Positions 62,316 to 64,000 of a DNA stretch of 64,000 bases are shown here, in pieces. This stretch comes from Mya arenaria (taxonomy: Eukaryota; Mollusca; Bivalvia; Myida; Myidae): positions 42,338,429 to 42,402,428 of the forward strand of contig NC_069130.1 in the NCBI RefSeq assembly GCF_026914265.1. Reading direction: 5' to 3'. The notes under the pieces are model-generated. The model was not told the DNA's origin and ran no database searches. It worked only from the letters and a program-made list of their open reading frames with translations. How positions within the stretch are numbered: the first letter of the stretch is position 1; each line of letters begins with the position of its first letter. The position numbers were made by a program, and so were the translations under genes.

Positions 62316-64000
62316 ACGTTAATGTGAAACGGCCTAGAACAGAGTCCTTGGGAGACCAAAGCGCCGATCCTAAAAATGTGCAATTACAAGTGTCGCGCAA
62401 GAGAGGAGACATTTAAAAAAAGATCATCTCACTGCAGAAGTGGGTGAATTTACTTTCGAAATAAGTTATAGAGAAAAAAGATTATCTTAACCTTATAAAA
62501 TCAAAAACCACAACAACGTTACATGTTTCACAAAAGGTTCTGGCAATTAGAATATCAGAAATCACAACTTGGTCTTATGACTGATGCTTTTATCATATTC
62601 CAGACATTCACAGGGTCGGTGAGACCATTTTCATTAACGAGTAATGCTTCGTGTTTTAATGTTCTATAAAATAGAATAAATAAGGCATTGACTTTGACTT
62701 GAGAATCTCATATACGATCAGTTATTTCAATAAATGTAATTTCAAAAGGAATTTGTTTCATCTGTACCGGCGCCATGAATACTGCTCTAGGTTCCTTTAC
62801 ATTTAATAGTTTTATCACCATATAACAAACAATATTGTCAATTAATAGTCACTCATCAGAGTGACGATGGCAAACACAAACTGATTGATGAGCCGCTAAT
62901 TGGGCCAAGTTTGAGATGGGTTAGTGACGATTGAACAGTCTTTGCGTTTTCAATATTAAACACCTGGCTCCAATATCATAAAAAATACTCAGGTCAACGC
63001 TGAACTTTAGTTTCAACTCATTTAACCGAATAAAAGCATCGTATGTTACACATTATTGTATGTTTAAACTATTTTTAAAAAAGAACATTACCTCATAGAA
63101 TGTGTCGATTAAAACATTGTGTCAATGTTTCAAAGATAACTTATACTATAACAAAAGCATATGTTGGGGTAATTTTCAACAGCATTGAGTTGTTCTTAAT
63201 TACATTTTATGCTGTAGAAAAAAGTTCTTAGGAATCTTGACCAAAGTTTGAATCAATATTGCCAATAAGAGAACACAATTTTAAAAGTTGTGAAAACATA
63301 TACGATTTTGATAGTTTTTATAATATACAGTAAAATTGGTTGAGATTGAGATATGACTTTGTATTTTTGTGATATTCGGCCTGTAATATCGCAACAACAA
63401 ACACACACACACCAACAAAAACATCTTAGTAATAAAATTATAAAAGAAAACAGTTCAATAATAATTTATAATCGTGTAATGCAGTTGTCGTACTTTTCAA
63501 ACATTTTGTGTGCATTTTCTGTGCGGGTAGGGGGGGGGGGGGGTGCAAAATCCTGCTGCACTTACTACATTTGAAAACACATATAACTGGCCGTAATCTA
63601 TTACTAGTATTTATAAACGCCTAAATTGTGACATTTTCTACCAAATTAATAAAACTGCTATTACTTTGAAAGATGATATAAGCAAAAAGCAATACATATT
63701 GTCATTTTCTGGTTTCTGTCTGCATATCTTCTAATGACAATAAAGTTTATATCGATACAATCTAATATTCTACTAATGTTATCTCATTAAAAGTCTCTTT
63801 CATCTTAAACATCGCCATGAATATTGCTCTTGGTCCAATACCTTGTAAAAGTTTCATCACAATCTGACAAACAATATTGTCCAGCAATAATCACTCATCA
63901 GATTGTCAATGGTTAACACTAATTGTTTGATGAGCGGCTAATTGGACCGCGTTTGAGGTGTTCAGTAGGTAAATGAGCGTTGACTTGAGCGGCTCAGAGC
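62316..64000 (+). other. CDC25 unit 9 (long type), upstream part only, cut by window edge
   Basis: Contains the intergenic part and both upstream modules of a long unit. It matches U5 in diagnostic variants ('cacacacacaccaacaaaa', 'ttactagtatttataaac', 'aaggaatttgtttcatc'). A G tract has expanded to 15 bases at 63530-63544 where other units have five. The window ends before the TATA box and ATG, so a ninth gene copy is expected just beyond 64000. Confidence 0.9.

Larger units (their letters stand above)
36385..64000. repeat. CDC25 tandem array with 12,940-bp higher-order repeat
   Basis: Nine units, using 'acgttaatgtgaaacgg' as anchor: U1 36394-40326 (long), U2 40327-44268 (long, 3942), U3 44269-46821 (short, 2553), U4 46822-49374 (short, 2553), U5 49375-53266 (long, 3892), U6 53267-57208 (long, 3942), U7 57209-59761 (short, 2553), U8 59762-62315 (short, 2554), and U9 62316 to the window edge (long type, cut). 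U2-U5 and U6-U9 have the same L-S-S-L order, offset by exactly 12,940. Short units share one deletion junction. The left limit lies at 'tttacta' 36385, where the junctions between units read 'catttactaaaacgtt'. Confidence 0.97.

Overview
This window is eukaryotic, AT-rich and intron-rich. It is most likely from a bivalve mollusc, probably a clam-like lineage. The basis is multi-exon genes with GT-AG introns, dense minisatellites, MITEs and tRNA-headed SINEs, and internally repeated elements carrying 'gaccttgacctttgaccta' and 'atgtctccccc' motifs that I associate with bivalve genomes. The species assignment is inference.

Layout. 1-5520 holds three minisatellites (57-, 37- and 46-bp units). 8837-23656 is a minus-strand gene for the tRNA pseudouridine synthase PUS3 (Pus3/Deg1, TruA family). 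Eleven exons were located; the 5' exon and one internal exon were not. Its introns hold nested TIR elements, a TTAA-flanked MITE, SINE remnants and two further DNA-transposon-like elements, one with a perfect 5-bp target duplication. 24759-25416 holds a SINE with a 14-bp target duplication and a piggyBac-like MITE. 26061-27631 is a 5'-truncated RNase H-bearing LINE with an inverted 5' piece and a 304-bp tandem duplication. 29268-29397 is a run of three hairpins.

31267-36382 is an unrecognised minus-strand gene. It has a conserved-looking Cys/His-rich N-terminal region and a long Ser/Gln-rich tail with IKQE-type motifs. I infer a nuclear regulator. Its coding frame changes twice.

36385-64000 is the main feature: a tandem array of at least nine units built on a short CDC25 (M-phase inducer phosphatase) gene. 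Long units (about 3.9 kb) carry promoter, TATA box and four exons for a 300-residue protein with the HCEFSSER active site. Short units (2553-2554 bp) share one deletion that removes the proximal promoter, exon 1 and the start of exon 2 but leaves the catalytic exons. The order L, [L S S L], [L S S L...] makes a higher-order repeat of 12,940 bp that runs off the right edge. Sequence patches shared between non-equivalent units point to unequal exchange or gene conversion. The array starts two bases upstream of the initiator codon of the divergent unknown gene.

CDC25 activates cyclin-dependent kinases, so the cluster could be a dosage-amplified cell-cycle activator locus with catalytic-only derivatives. 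That functional reading is inference; the structure is read directly from the sequence.
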